Source: an uncultured Collinsella sp.
Lineage (GTDB): Bacteria > Actinomycetota > Coriobacteriia > Coriobacteriales > Coriobacteriaceae
Length of the DNA: 38,848 nucleotides
NCBI GenBank assembly: GCA_900539035.1
Contig: UQAU01000020.1
Span: forward strand, 1 to 38,848
Reading direction: 5' to 3'
The notes under the pieces are model-generated. The model saw only the letters and a program-made list of their open reading frames with translations, had not been told where the DNA came from and did no database searches. Shown here piece after piece: positions 24,379 to 33,213 of the stretch (position 1 is the stretch's first letter; each line of letters opens with the position of its first letter). A program made the position numbers and the translations under genes.

Positions 24379-24420
24379 ATTATGTTTGCACATTATGAGT
24401 GTTTCAGTCAAATAATTGAC
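24379..24420 (-). promoter_or_regulatory. Probable ftsZ promoter with adjoining palindrome
   Basis: On the minus strand CTGAAA (24402-24407) and CATAAT (24379-24384) are 17 bases apart. Immediately upstream lies the palindrome GTCAAATAATTGAC (24407-24420), well placed for a regulator. A second small palindrome AACCTGAAGGTT (near 24349) is in the transcribed leader. The region is unusually AT-rich for this window. Confidence 0.5.
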
Positions 24421-24443
24421 CGTGAAAACCAAACAAACCAGAT

Positions 24444-24478
24444 AAACGGCGTGGTATGGCCCCTTAACAAAGCCGTTT
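24444..24478 (-). terminator. Weak hairpin after ftsQ
   Basis: AAACGGC and GCCGTTT form a 7-bp stem around a 21-base loop, 6 bases after the ftsQ stop, followed by a mixed T-rich run (ATCTGGTTTGTTTGGTTTT). It may reduce read-through into ftsZ, which has its own promoter. Confidence 0.35.
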
Positions 24479-24484
24479 AGGATG

Positions 24485-25750
24485 CTAGGCGGTCGGTGCG
24501 TTCCTAAACGTGTAGTTGCCCGGAGAGCGCACATTGATATAGGTTACGCCCTCTACCTGCGAAAGCAGCTTGGTCACGACACGTTCTTTCTTGGCGATAT
24601 CATCCGAATCGCCCAGCGACACCTCGACGCCGTTGTCGAGATTTGCCGAGATAGCCTCAACGGAAGGCGTGGAAATATCCTTCACCTGGCCCAAGAACTC
24701 GCTCGAAAAGCCGCGTGCGTAATCCAGGCCGGCCTTGACGGCCTTGGAGCTCACCGCCCGACCCGAAACCGGTGCGACATCGGCCGAGACATCAGTCAAC
24801 AGCACGGCGCCGTAGTGCTTGGCAAGCGCCAGGGCCGCATCGATGCCGGTCAGGGTGTTGGCACCCTCCCCCGATGTAATGACGTTCCCCTGGTCGTCCA
24901 CCTCGACAGACGTCGACAGCGGAGCGATCCAGGTGTCATCGTCTCCGATAGCCCAGGCAAGGTCGTCGGAGCTGATATACGCAATGGCGATAACTTTACG
25001 CTCCGTCGGCGTGATGATAAGCGTATGGGGAAACTGGCGCTGGACATCCACACCCGAGACCCACGGGTTTTGCTTGAGGCCCTCGGTAATCTGATCGGGA
25101 TCCACGTTAAAGAGCGACGTGTTCTCGGGAAGACTGATGAGCTGCATGGCGTCGTGCTTGGTCACATGCTCGCTGCCATGAATCTGAATATCGGTGGCGG
25201 CGAACAGGCCGGAGTTGATGACGACGATGGCAACAATGGCAAGTACGGCCAAGGCTGCCAGGATGCCGCCCGCGATTTTGCCCTTACCTTTAATGGCAGA
25301 AGCGACGTCGGTCGTCTTGCTTGCCATGGCACCAAGCGATGACAGAGGATTGATGCCCTTTTTTGCCGAAGACGCCTTGGCAGCGGGCACCGATGTCAGT
25401 GAACGCGGCTTAGCGCCAGCCAACGTACGGCCGGCATGCGGCGCACGAGCTCCCAGCGAAGGGTTGGGCGTCGCCATGGGTCGGGAGGTCTTGGCGCCCA
25501 TCGCCGGCTTGGGCGTCACCGAAGGACGCGGAGCCGGACGACTCGTCTTTTTAGAAGCGGGGCGTCCTCCCAGCTGCGAGCCGACGACCGGGCGCTTGGC
25601 AGGACGAACGGGCCCAACAGACTTGGAGGGCATGGCGGGCTTATGTTGAGGCTGGGCAGGTGCGCCGGAACGCCCTCCGGCGCGGCGGAAGGTTGGTTTC
25701 GATGCTCTAGAAGCCGAGGAATTTAACTTCCGGTCTGAGCTCGATGCCAT
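24485..25750 (-). CDS. ftsQ: FtsQ-type division protein with POTRA domain
   Basis: A 421-aa bitopic membrane protein of the FtsQ/DivIB group, which links FtsL and the septal wall synthases. Residues 1-~157 form an unusually long basic Pro/Ala/Arg/Lys-rich cytoplasmic tail. One membrane helix lies at ~158-178 (AGGILAALAVLAIVAIVVI). The POTRA domain follows (~184-255: ATDIQIHGSEHVTKHDAMQ...NPWVSGVDVQRQFPHTLII), then the FtsQ beta domain. The family usually has a cytoplasmic part of 20-100 residues. The start overlaps the murB end by 44 bases and is preceded by GGGAGG at short distance; a later ATG would only shorten the disordered tail. Confidence 0.9.
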   Translation of the reverse strand: MASSSDRKLNSSASRASKPTFRRAGGRSGAPAQPQHKPAMPSKSVGPVRPAKRPVVGSQLGGRPASKKTSRPAPRPSVTPKPAMGAKTSRPMATPNPSLGARAPHAGRTLAGAKPRSLTSVPAAKASSAKKGINPLSSLGAMASKTTDVASAIKGKGKIAGGILAALAVLAIVAIVVINSGLFAATDIQIHGSEHVTKHDAMQLISLPENTSLFNVDPDQITEGLKQNPWVSGVDVQRQFPHTLIITPTERKVIAIAYISSDDLAWAIGDDDTWIAPLSTSVEVDDQGNVITSGEGANTLTGIDAALALAKHYGAVLLTDVSADVAPVSGRAVSSKAVKAGLDYARGFSSEFLGQVKDISTPSVEAISANLDNGVEVSLGDSDDIAKKERVVTKLLSQVEGVTYINVRSPGNYTFRNAPTA

Positions 25751-26618
25751 ACGCCTCCCTCACCTTTCCGTGCACATGCCTGATAACCGCGGCCACGTCA
25801 TCGGCCGAGGCGGTTCCGTTATTAACGATAAAATTAGCGTGTACGGGCGAAACTTCCGCACCGCCAACCGAAAAACCCTTTAATCCACAATCCTCAATCA
25901 ACTTGCCCACGCTTGCGTCGGGCGGGTTGCGAAAGACCGATCCGCAGGATGCACGGCCCATGGGCTGCGTGCGCTTGCGGCGCGTCAGGTATCGCTCCAT
26001 ACGCTCGCGAATGTCGGCCTTGGGCGCGGGTTTGAGCTTGAGCACGCACTCGAGAATGATCTCGTTACGCGGCAAGCTGCACTCGCGATACCCCCAAGCG
26101 ATCTCGGACCCTGCATAGTGCTTAATACCGGACGCCGGATCAAACGTGACCACGTCCTCGATAAGAGAGCCAATCCACTCGGTCCGCGTACCTGCGTTCA
26201 TGGACACGGCGCCGCCGACCGAACCGGGAATACCGACCGCGAACTCAAGGCCCGAAAGCCCGCGCGACAAGGCGTCGTTGACCAAACGCGCGAACATCAC
26301 GCCCGCACCAACGGTCAGCGTGCAGCCGTCCTCGGCAACAACCGTGCGCTGAAACTCACGTCCCAGCGAAATAACGGCGCCGCGATAACCGGCATCGGCA
26401 ACCAACAGGTTGGACCCTTTACCGATAATCACCCACGGCACCTGCTCGCGGTCAAGCACCGCCACGGCGCGACGCAGGGCATGGTAGCTATGGCACGTCA
26501 CAAAGAGGTCGGCCTTGCCGCCGATACGATAACTCGTATGGCGCGCAAGGCGCTCATCCTCGACTACGTCCGTGTCGATCATGCCCGAAAGCGCCATGAC
26601 GGCGTTAAACAGACCCAT
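25707..26618 (-). CDS. murB: UDP-N-acetylenolpyruvoylglucosamine reductase MurB
   Basis: A 303-aa FAD/NADPH enzyme that reduces enolpyruvyl-UDP-GlcNAc to UDP-MurNAc, the second committed step of peptidoglycan synthesis. FAD-binding blocks are YRIGGKADLFV, IIGKGSNLLVADAGYRGAVI and GLEFAVGIPGSVGGAVSMNAG. The catalytic-acid Ser lies in RASCGSVFRNP and the closing Glu in the C-terminal GIELRPEVKFLGF. The layout is the shorter type II form. The start is 5 bases after the murC stop with only a weak site, which suggests coupled translation. Confidence 0.96.
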   Translation of the reverse strand: MGLFNAVMALSGMIDTDVVEDERLARHTSYRIGGKADLFVTCHSYHALRRAVAVLDREQVPWVIIGKGSNLLVADAGYRGAVISLGREFQRTVVAEDGCTLTVGAGVMFARLVNDALSRGLSGLEFAVGIPGSVGGAVSMNAGTRTEWIGSLIEDVVTFDPASGIKHYAGSEIAWGYRECSLPRNEIILECVLKLKPAPKADIRERMERYLTRRKRTQPMGRASCGSVFRNPPDASVGKLIEDCGLKGFSVGGAEVSPVHANFIVNNGTASADDVAAVIRHVHGKVREAYGIELRPEVKFLGF

Positions 26619-26623
26619 AGAGG

Positions 26624-28042
26624 TTAAGCGTCTTTCTTGGCAGTCAGATACTCGATGAACTCGGGGCCGACGGTCGTAACGTCGCCGGCACCCATGGTGA
26701 GCAGCAGGTCGCCCTCGCCCACGAGCTTCTCAAGCTCCTGGTTGAGCTCAAGACGGCTAGAGCAGTACACGACCTCCTTGCCGGGGTGCTTGGCGCGAAC
26801 GGTATCTGCGAGCATCTTGGAGGTAACGCCCGGAATCGGCATCTCGCCGGCGGAGAACACATCGATCAGCAGCAGCTTATCGGCGTTGGCAAAGGCGTCG
26901 GCAAAGTCATCGCACAGAGCCTGCAGGCGCGAATAGCGGTGCGGCTGGAACACGACATCGACATGTTTGTAGCCCAGCGAAGAGGCAGCAGCGAGCGTCG
27001 CCTTGATCTCGGTGGGATGATGGCCGTAATCGTCAACCACCGTGATGCCGTCGATATCGCCCACGTGGGTAAAGCGACGGCGGACGCCCTCAAAACTCGA
27101 AAGTGCCTTAGCGGCGGCGTCGATATCGAGGCCCAGGACATGGGCGACGGTCAAGACGGCCGTGGCGTTGAGCATGTTGTGACGACCGGGGTTGCTCTTA
27201 ATCTCGACAGCATGCTCGGTGCCGTCCTCAAAGCGAACGATAAAGTCGCTCTGGATGCCCTTGACATCCGGATGTACGCAGACGATGTCGTTGTTCTCGG
27301 CAAAGCCATAGGAAAGCACATGACGGCCCGTCGACTTGGCGAGCTCGACCAGATGCGGGTCCTCGCCGCAAACGATGACGGTGCCGTCCTCGCCCACCAG
27401 CCCCATAAACTTGGCAAAGGTGGCCTCGATCTCCTCGATGCCCGAGTAGTGATCGAGATGGTCGGCCTCGACGTTGGTCACGATGACCACATTGGGGTTC
27501 AGGAACAGGAACGAGCTGTCGGACTCGTCGGCCTCGGCGACAAAGTAGTCACCCGAGCCGTTCTTGCCGTTGGTGTCGTAGCCCTCGACGATGCCACCGA
27601 TTAAAAAGCTGGGGTCCAGACCCATGCGGTCGAGCATCGTGGCGCACATCGAAGACGTCGTGGTCTTGCCGTGCGTGCCGGCAACGGCGACGGTGGTGTA
27701 GCCGTGGCCCAGGGCCGAGAGCATCTTGGCGCGGGGCCACACGGGAATACCGAGCTCGCGTGCACGCACGAGCTCGGGGTTGGACTCGGGAATAGCGGTG
27801 GAGACCACGACCACGTCGGGCTTGACCTCGTCGATCGTCGCAGCCTCGTGGCCCACGTGGACCTTCACGCCGGCGCGGGTAAGCTGGCGAATATAGCGCG
27901 ACGTCTTAAGGTCGGAGCCGGTAACGGTATAACCGCGCTCGTGCAGGACGAGGGCGATGCCGCTCATGCCGGCGCCACCGATACCGATAAAGTGGGCGCT
28001 CTTGAACTCGGGCGCGGAGGTTGCAGTCTGGGAATCAGCCAT
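26624..28042 (-). CDS. murC: UDP-N-acetylmuramate--L-alanine ligase MurC
   Basis: A 472-aa cytosolic ligase adding the first residue of the stem peptide to UDP-MurNAc. It shows the N-terminal Rossmann block HFIGIGGAGMSGIALVL, the ATP loop VAGTHGKTTTSSM, EADESDSSFL, the HxxxN-type NPGRHNMLNATA and DYGHHPTEIKATL, all Mur-ligase landmarks. The start at MADSQ is chosen because AAGGAG lies 11 bases before it; an ATG nine codons upstream has no site. It begins 97 bases after murG, a gap with no gene and only a weak promoter-like TACAGT. Confidence 0.96.
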   Translation of the reverse strand: MADSQTATSAPEFKSAHFIGIGGAGMSGIALVLHERGYTVTGSDLKTSRYIRQLTRAGVKVHVGHEAATIDEVKPDVVVVSTAIPESNPELVRARELGIPVWPRAKMLSALGHGYTTVAVAGTHGKTTTSSMCATMLDRMGLDPSFLIGGIVEGYDTNGKNGSGDYFVAEADESDSSFLFLNPNVVIVTNVEADHLDHYSGIEEIEATFAKFMGLVGEDGTVIVCGEDPHLVELAKSTGRHVLSYGFAENNDIVCVHPDVKGIQSDFIVRFEDGTEHAVEIKSNPGRHNMLNATAVLTVAHVLGLDIDAAAKALSSFEGVRRRFTHVGDIDGITVVDDYGHHPTEIKATLAAASSLGYKHVDVVFQPHRYSRLQALCDDFADAFANADKLLLIDVFSAGEMPIPGVTSKMLADTVRAKHPGKEVVYCSSRLELNQELEKLVGEGDLLLTMGAGDVTTVGPEFIEYLTAKKDA

Positions 28043-28139
28043 GTGCTCGTGTACTCCTTGCGTAAACACTGCCTGTAACCCGTTAACTGTACCGCACCTA
28101 CCGCATCCGCGCGAGGGCGACCGGCGATATCCCGTCTAA

Positions 28140-29255
28140 CTAACGCAATCCCTCTACCGCGTCGGCCAAAAGCGCAGCGGCACGGTCCTGGGCCAAGCCA
28201 CGCGCCGCCTGACGCATGGCATCACGCGCCGCAGCGTCATCGATTAGGTGCAGCATCTCGTCGGCAAAGGCAGGGGCATCGATATCGGCATCGGCGCAAA
28301 GCACGCCGGCACCGGCATCGACCAGGTAACGGGCATTCGTGGTCTGATGGTCGGCCGTGGCGTGCGGATACGGCACGAGTACCGAGGGCACGGCTAGCGC
28401 GGCGATCTCGGCCACGCTCGAGGCACCGGAACGCGAGAGCACCAAATCGGCCGCAGCCAGCATATCGCCCATGTTGTCGATGTAGGGCTGGACACGGTAG
28501 CGCTTCGCCTCCTCGGGCGTCAGCGCCAAAGTGCGCTCGGTCTCCTCAAAGCCGTCGGCACCCGTCGAATGCAAAATGTAGAGATTCTCGCGGGTCAGCA
28601 GCTCACTCTTGAGCGAGGCAACGCGCTCGTTGAGATGCTGAGCACCGAGCGAACCACCAAAGACGAGCAGAAGCGTCGCGTCCTCGGGCACACCGAGCGT
28701 CTTGCGACCGCGGGCGCGATCGCCCTCGATCACCGAACGACGTACGGGATTGCCCGTCATGAGCACATGGTCGGGGTCGCCCTCGCGCTCAAAGACCGCG
28801 CGGGCCGCAGGTACCGAAATGCACACGCGGGCGGCATGTGAATTCATCATCTTGTTGGCCAGACCCGGAACAGAGTTCTGCTCGTGCAGCAGATACGGAA
28901 CGCCGGCGTCCTTGCACCAACCCAGCAGCGGGACCTCAACGTAAGCACCAAAACCGATAGCGGCATCGGGCTTACCGACCTTCGAGAAGTGGCTGGCAAG
29001 CGCACGCTTCGCCTTGTAGACGCGCCACAGCGAGGTCAGCGCCGTCCAGGGACGGGAGCGATCGAAACCCGTGACCGTGATGGGCACAAAATCGAATCCG
29101 GCCTCGGGAACCAGACGACCCTCGAGCTTGCGCGATTGGCCCACGAACACAACGTGATGACCGCGGTCACGCAGCTCCTCGGCCAAGGCGAGCGCGGGGT
29201 TGATATGTCCTGCCGTGCCGCCAGCTGCAATAGCAACGGTCATCTTATCGGTCAT
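28140..29255 (-). CDS. murG: Lipid II synthase MurG
   Basis: A 371-aa GT28 glycosyltransferase that adds GlcNAc to lipid I at the inner face of the membrane, giving lipid II. The glycine-rich loops AAGGTAGHINPALALAEEL and GFGAYVEVPLLGW, the LLHEQNSVPG block, the loop VFGGSLGAQHLN and the UDP-GlcNAc site block DLVLSRSGASSVAEIAALAVPSVLVPYPHAT are all present. The start MTDKM follows GAAGGGA. The first 11 bases overlap the ftsW end. Confidence 0.96.
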   Translation of the reverse strand: MTDKMTVAIAAGGTAGHINPALALAEELRDRGHHVVFVGQSRKLEGRLVPEAGFDFVPITVTGFDRSRPWTALTSLWRVYKAKRALASHFSKVGKPDAAIGFGAYVEVPLLGWCKDAGVPYLLHEQNSVPGLANKMMNSHAARVCISVPAARAVFEREGDPDHVLMTGNPVRRSVIEGDRARGRKTLGVPEDATLLLVFGGSLGAQHLNERVASLKSELLTRENLYILHSTGADGFEETERTLALTPEEAKRYRVQPYIDNMGDMLAAADLVLSRSGASSVAEIAALAVPSVLVPYPHATADHQTTNARYLVDAGAGVLCADADIDAPAFADEMLHLIDDAAARDAMRQAARGLAQDRAAALLADAVEGLR

Positions 29256-30771
29256 GGTAATCCCTTCGTACACGCGGCCCCTGGTCATCGGTGCGCAAAC
29301 GCGCCGACGGGTCCGAATTCAAATCGATTCGATTATATCCGCCGCCCGCATTGCGAGGAGCGGGGCGCTGAGGACGACCTTGCGGCGCCGTTCGCTGACG
29401 CGGACGGGCTGCCGGCTCGGTCGCAGAGCCATCCAGGACGGTAAAGCCGTTACGCGAAGATCGCTCACCGCGCACGTGGGGCACGCCGGCGGTACTCTCA
29501 TCCATAACGGCAAAGCTCTCGCGGCGACGGTCGTACTCATCGCGACGGGCGCTCTCATACGAAACGCGCAGGATCAGACCGGCGAGCATAAGCGACACGA
29601 TAATCGATGAGCCGCCGTAGCTAATAAACGGCAGCGGCTTGCCCGTCATGGGAAACACATTGAGAATGCCCAGCGCGTTGATCAAAAACTGCACCGCAAG
29701 GATGACCGCGGAACCCGATGCCATAAGTGCTCCGCGACGGTCGGTCGCCTGCTCGGCAATGCGAAACGCCGAGTAGATCAGCATCGCAAACACCAAGAAG
29801 AACAGCACAGTCCCGATAAAGCCAACTTCCTCGCCGATAATAGCCAAGATGTAGTCGTTATGTGCCTCGGGCAAATACGAGTACTTCATGGTGGAGTTAC
29901 CGATACCGCGACCGAACAGGCCGCCCGAGGCAAACGCCATAATGGCAAGCGTGGCCTGATAGCCGTCACCATATTCGTCTGCCCAAGGATTCCAGGCAAC
30001 CTCGACACGCGTCATACGATACGGCTCGGCGATAAGGGCGATCGCAATGACGGCTATGCCGGCAACGACCGTCCAAACGATATATTTGGGGTCCAATCCC
30101 GCAAACAACGCCATGCACATGAGGGTCAGCAAGATGATCAGAACGGTGCCAAAATCGGGCTGAACAAAGATTAGAAAGAGCGAAATGCCCAGGTAGACGC
30201 CCATGTTGCGAAGAAACTCGTTGATGTTGCCGCCGGGCGAAAAGATGCGGTCGAGCATGATGGCCGAATACGCGATGGCGAACGGCTTTAAAAACTCAGA
30301 CGGCTGGAACTGAATACCGGCGATGTTGAGCCAGCGCGTGGCGCCACGACTGCCGCTACCCATAAAGAACACCAGAACCAGTAGCCCTATCATGCCCATG
30401 AGGAAGATCCTGAGCACGTCTTCCCCAAACCAACTGTCCGGCAAGACGCGCACGATGGCAACCATAGCCAGCACGCCAACTCCGGCAAACGCGGCCTGTC
30501 GAAACAGGAAAAACGTCGCCGAACCATTCTCGTGCATCGCCTCGACCGAAGATGCCGAGTACACCATCAGCAAGCCGAAGCAAACCAAGCTAAACAAGCA
30601 AGCCATAAATATCAAACGGGGGCGCATGATGCGGGCGGGGACGCCGGCAATATAGCGCTCACCGAACGTCTGCCCGCCACGTCCGGAACGCGGCGTGCTA
30701 CGCAGCGAGGAAGCACGGTCCGAGTCGGGCCTCCTCATATCACTTCGGGGGCTCTCCTCTCTCACCGGCAA
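29245..30771 (-). CDS. ftsW: Septal peptidoglycan polymerase FtsW (SEDS family)
   Basis: A 508-aa SEDS glycosyltransferase with about ten membrane segments that polymerises lipid II at the septum together with the FtsI transpeptidase. Landmarks: FQPSEFLKPFAIAY, the loop GRGIGNSTMKYSYLPEAHNDYILAI-type with the essential Asp, and GKPLPFISYGGSSII. Residues 1-~48 are a basic cytoplasmic lead and the last ~105 residues are a long Arg/Pro-rich cytoplasmic tail beyond the usual end. The start is uncertain: TTG at 30771, GTG at 30765 (6 bases behind AGGGG, which I find likelier) or ATG at 30738. Confidence 0.95.
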   Translation of the reverse strand: MPVREESPRSDMRRPDSDRASSLRSTPRSGRGGQTFGERYIAGVPARIMRPRLIFMACLFSLVCFGLLMVYSASSVEAMHENGSATFFLFRQAAFAGVGVLAMVAIVRVLPDSWFGEDVLRIFLMGMIGLLVLVFFMGSGSRGATRWLNIAGIQFQPSEFLKPFAIAYSAIMLDRIFSPGGNINEFLRNMGVYLGISLFLIFVQPDFGTVLIILLTLMCMALFAGLDPKYIVWTVVAGIAVIAIALIAEPYRMTRVEVAWNPWADEYGDGYQATLAIMAFASGGLFGRGIGNSTMKYSYLPEAHNDYILAIIGEEVGFIGTVLFFLVFAMLIYSAFRIAEQATDRRGALMASGSAVILAVQFLINALGILNVFPMTGKPLPFISYGGSSIIVSLMLAGLILRVSYESARRDEYDRRRESFAVMDESTAGVPHVRGERSSRNGFTVLDGSATEPAARPRQRTAPQGRPQRPAPRNAGGGYNRIDLNSDPSARLRTDDQGPRVRRDYHDR

Positions 30772-30774
30772 CCC

Positions 30775-32181
30775 CTATTCCGTTTGCGATTTCGCTGCTG
30801 CGGCAAGCTGGGCCACGTAGTCCTTAAACACGCGACCGCGCTCCTCGTAGCCCGAGAACTCGTCGAACGAAGAGCAGGCGGGCGAAAGCAGGATCACGTC
30901 GCCGCGGCTCGAGAGCGAGCGGGCAACGTCAACGGCATCGCGCAGATCATCGGCCTGGGCGATATCCACGTCACCATCGACATCGGCCTCGTCCATGGCG
31001 GCGGTAAAGCGCTCGCGCGCATCGCCAAAGCAAACGACCGAGCGCACGTTGTCCATAACGACGCGGGCAAAGTCTGCAAGCGGCGTACCCTTATCGTGGC
31101 CGCCGAGCAGCAAGATCACATCGTCGTCGGGAAACGCCGTCAGGGCCTTTTCGACCGCATCGGTGTTCGTTGCCTTGGAATCGTTGACGTAGCGCACGCC
31201 ATCGATCTCGCCGCAGGGTTCCACGCGGTGTTCGAGTGGCTGGAACGATGCCAAACCGCGGCAAACGCCCTCGGGATCGGCACCGACGGCCAGAGCAGCC
31301 GTGGCAGCGCATAAGGCATTGATGACATTGTGATGGCCCGAGATCTTGAGCTCGGACGTGGCGACAAGCTGAGTCTCGACACCCTTCAGGCGGACGACCA
31401 TCTTGCCGTCGTGCACAAAGGCGGCGTCTGCACCCTCGGGCTCGTCAAAAGCGACCTTGCAGATGCGGCGACCCGGTGTGTAGATGTACTCATCGAACTC
31501 ATGGATGCCGGCATCCTCAACATCGATAACCACGAGGTCGTCGTCGACCATATTCTCGAACAACTTGATCTTGGCAAGCGCATAGTTCTTGTGGCTCTTG
31601 TGCCAGCCCAGGTGGTCGGGCGTGATGTTGAGCAGTACCGACACGCGAGGATGAAGCTCGGCGGTCGTAGCAATCTGATAACTCGACAGCTCGGCCACAA
31701 ACCACTCATTGTGTGCGCGGCCGTCGATCTCGTTCACCGGCGGCTCACCGATATTGCCGACGGCCACGCTGGCTTCACCGGCGGCCTTGAGCAGATAATC
31801 GGTCAGCGACGTGGTAGTTGTCTTGCCGTTGGTGCCCGTGATTGCAATCCAATTTTGGGGAGACAGGCGATAGGCAAACTCGGGCTCGCCCATAATCTGG
31901 GCGGCATGCTCACGCCCGGCCTTAAAGAAGGCCGAGAACTCCGAGATACCCGGGCAGGTCACGCACACGTCATAGGCACCCTCGACCTGCTCGGTGCCGT
32001 AGACAAACGACGCGCCCTGCGCCTCGAGCGAACGTGTGGCGTCATTGGGCTCGGAAGTACCGCCGCCATACACGGTCGTAGCGCTCACGCGCTCGGGGTG
32101 AGCCAACGCCCAACGGGCGACATCGAGACCGGATTTACCCTGCCCCAAAACAAGCAGGCTAAAGACATCAGCAAGAGGCAT
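30775..32181 (-). CDS. murD: UDP-N-acetylmuramoylalanine--D-glutamate ligase MurD
   Basis: A 468-aa cytosolic Mur ligase adding D-Glu to UDP-MurNAc-L-Ala. The N-terminal VLGQGKSGLDVARW, the ATP loop AITGTNGKTTTTSL near residue 117, ELSSYQIATT, LNITPDHLGWH, GHHNVINALCA and the C-terminal domain DSKATNTDAVEKAL and LLLGGHDKG are characteristic. The start ATG lies 9 bases after mraY and has a weak site, suggesting coupling. Its stop lies 3 bases before the longest ftsW frame. Confidence 0.96.
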   Translation of the reverse strand: MPLADVFSLLVLGQGKSGLDVARWALAHPERVSATTVYGGGTSEPNDATRSLEAQGASFVYGTEQVEGAYDVCVTCPGISEFSAFFKAGREHAAQIMGEPEFAYRLSPQNWIAITGTNGKTTTTSLTDYLLKAAGEASVAVGNIGEPPVNEIDGRAHNEWFVAELSSYQIATTAELHPRVSVLLNITPDHLGWHKSHKNYALAKIKLFENMVDDDLVVIDVEDAGIHEFDEYIYTPGRRICKVAFDEPEGADAAFVHDGKMVVRLKGVETQLVATSELKISGHHNVINALCAATAALAVGADPEGVCRGLASFQPLEHRVEPCGEIDGVRYVNDSKATNTDAVEKALTAFPDDDVILLLGGHDKGTPLADFARVVMDNVRSVVCFGDARERFTAAMDEADVDGDVDIAQADDLRDAVDVARSLSSRGDVILLSPACSSFDEFSGYEERGRVFKDYVAQLAAAAKSQTE

Positions 32182-32190
32182 GAAAGACCA

Positions 32191-33210
32191 CTATCCCAAC
32201 TGGAAGAACAGGGCGAGGCCAACGGCGCCAAAGGCCGCGGCGATAATCCAAAAACGGATAACGACCTTGGTCTCGGCCCAGCCCTTCTTTTCGAAATGAT
32301 GATGAATGGGTGCCATAAGGAAGACGCGCTTGTGCGTAAAGTGGAAATAGACAACCTGGATCATGACCGACAGGGTCTCGACGATAAACAGACCGCCGAT
32401 GATGAGGGAAACGACTTCGGTGTTGGTCATGATGGAGGTGCAGGCAAAAGCGGCACCCAGGGCAAGCGAGCCGGTATCACCCATAAAGATGCTCGCCGGG
32501 TAGCAGTTGAACCACAAAAAGCCCAGGCAGGCACCGGCGCACGCCGTGCAGAAAATGGACAGGTTCACGTCACCGTGCAAAAACGCCATGGCGGCCATGG
32601 CGAGCATGGCGATCATGGAAGTGCCGCCGGCAAGGCCGTCCAGACCATCGGTCAGGTTCACGGCATTGGAAAGACCAGCGATCATCAGCCAGCAAAATAC
32701 AATGTAGAGCCACGGAAACGAAAGGCCGCAGATGGTGGTCGAAAGAACACCGAGGTCAATCGTCAGGCCGCCGGGAAAACGAATCTCGGGGGCGACGCCG
32801 CACCAATTGACGGCGAGCACGGTAAAGGTGACGCAGATGATGGTCAGACCGATCATCTTGGCGTGAGGCGTCAGGCCAAGCGAGCGACCATGCGTGACGG
32901 AGGTCAGGTCGTCGATGAGGCCCAGAACGCCGGTGGCCAGCGTTGCAAGCAGCACGAGCACGAGCTCGGTGGTGAGCTTGCCCATCAGCAGGCAGGTCAG
33001 CGAGATCGCGACAAGAATGACGACGCCGCCCATGGTGGGCGTACCCTGTTTAATCAAATGACGCTTGGGGCCGTCGGCTCGAACCTGCTGGCCGATACCC
33101 TCGACCTTCAGCAGCTTGATCCACCACGGCATAAGCAGCAACGCAATGGCGGCAGCGATGCCAAGTCCCAAAAAGGCCTGATACGTAGGATACGAGGGAT
33201 TGCCGAACAT
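32191..33210 (-). CDS. mraY: Phospho-N-acetylmuramoyl-pentapeptide transferase MraY
   Basis: A 339-aa polytopic enzyme (about ten membrane helices) that moves phospho-MurNAc-pentapeptide onto undecaprenyl phosphate, giving lipid I. The Asp clusters LGLIDDLTSV and NLTDGLDGLAGG, the FMGDTGSLALG stretch and the HHHFEKKGW loop are the family's catalytic and uridine-binding motifs. It begins 3 bases after the murF stop with its best site inside murF, consistent with coupled translation. Confidence 0.97.
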   Translation of the reverse strand: MFGNPSYPTYQAFLGLGIAAAIALLLMPWWIKLLKVEGIGQQVRADGPKRHLIKQGTPTMGGVVILVAISLTCLLMGKLTTELVLVLLATLATGVLGLIDDLTSVTHGRSLGLTPHAKMIGLTIICVTFTVLAVNWCGVAPEIRFPGGLTIDLGVLSTTICGLSFPWLYIVFCWLMIAGLSNAVNLTDGLDGLAGGTSMIAMLAMAAMAFLHGDVNLSIFCTACAGACLGFLWFNCYPASIFMGDTGSLALGAAFACTSIMTNTEVVSLIIGGLFIVETLSVMIQVVYFHFTHKRVFLMAPIHHHFEKKGWAETKVVIRFWIIAAAFGAVGLALFFQLG

Positions 33211-33213
33211 GGG

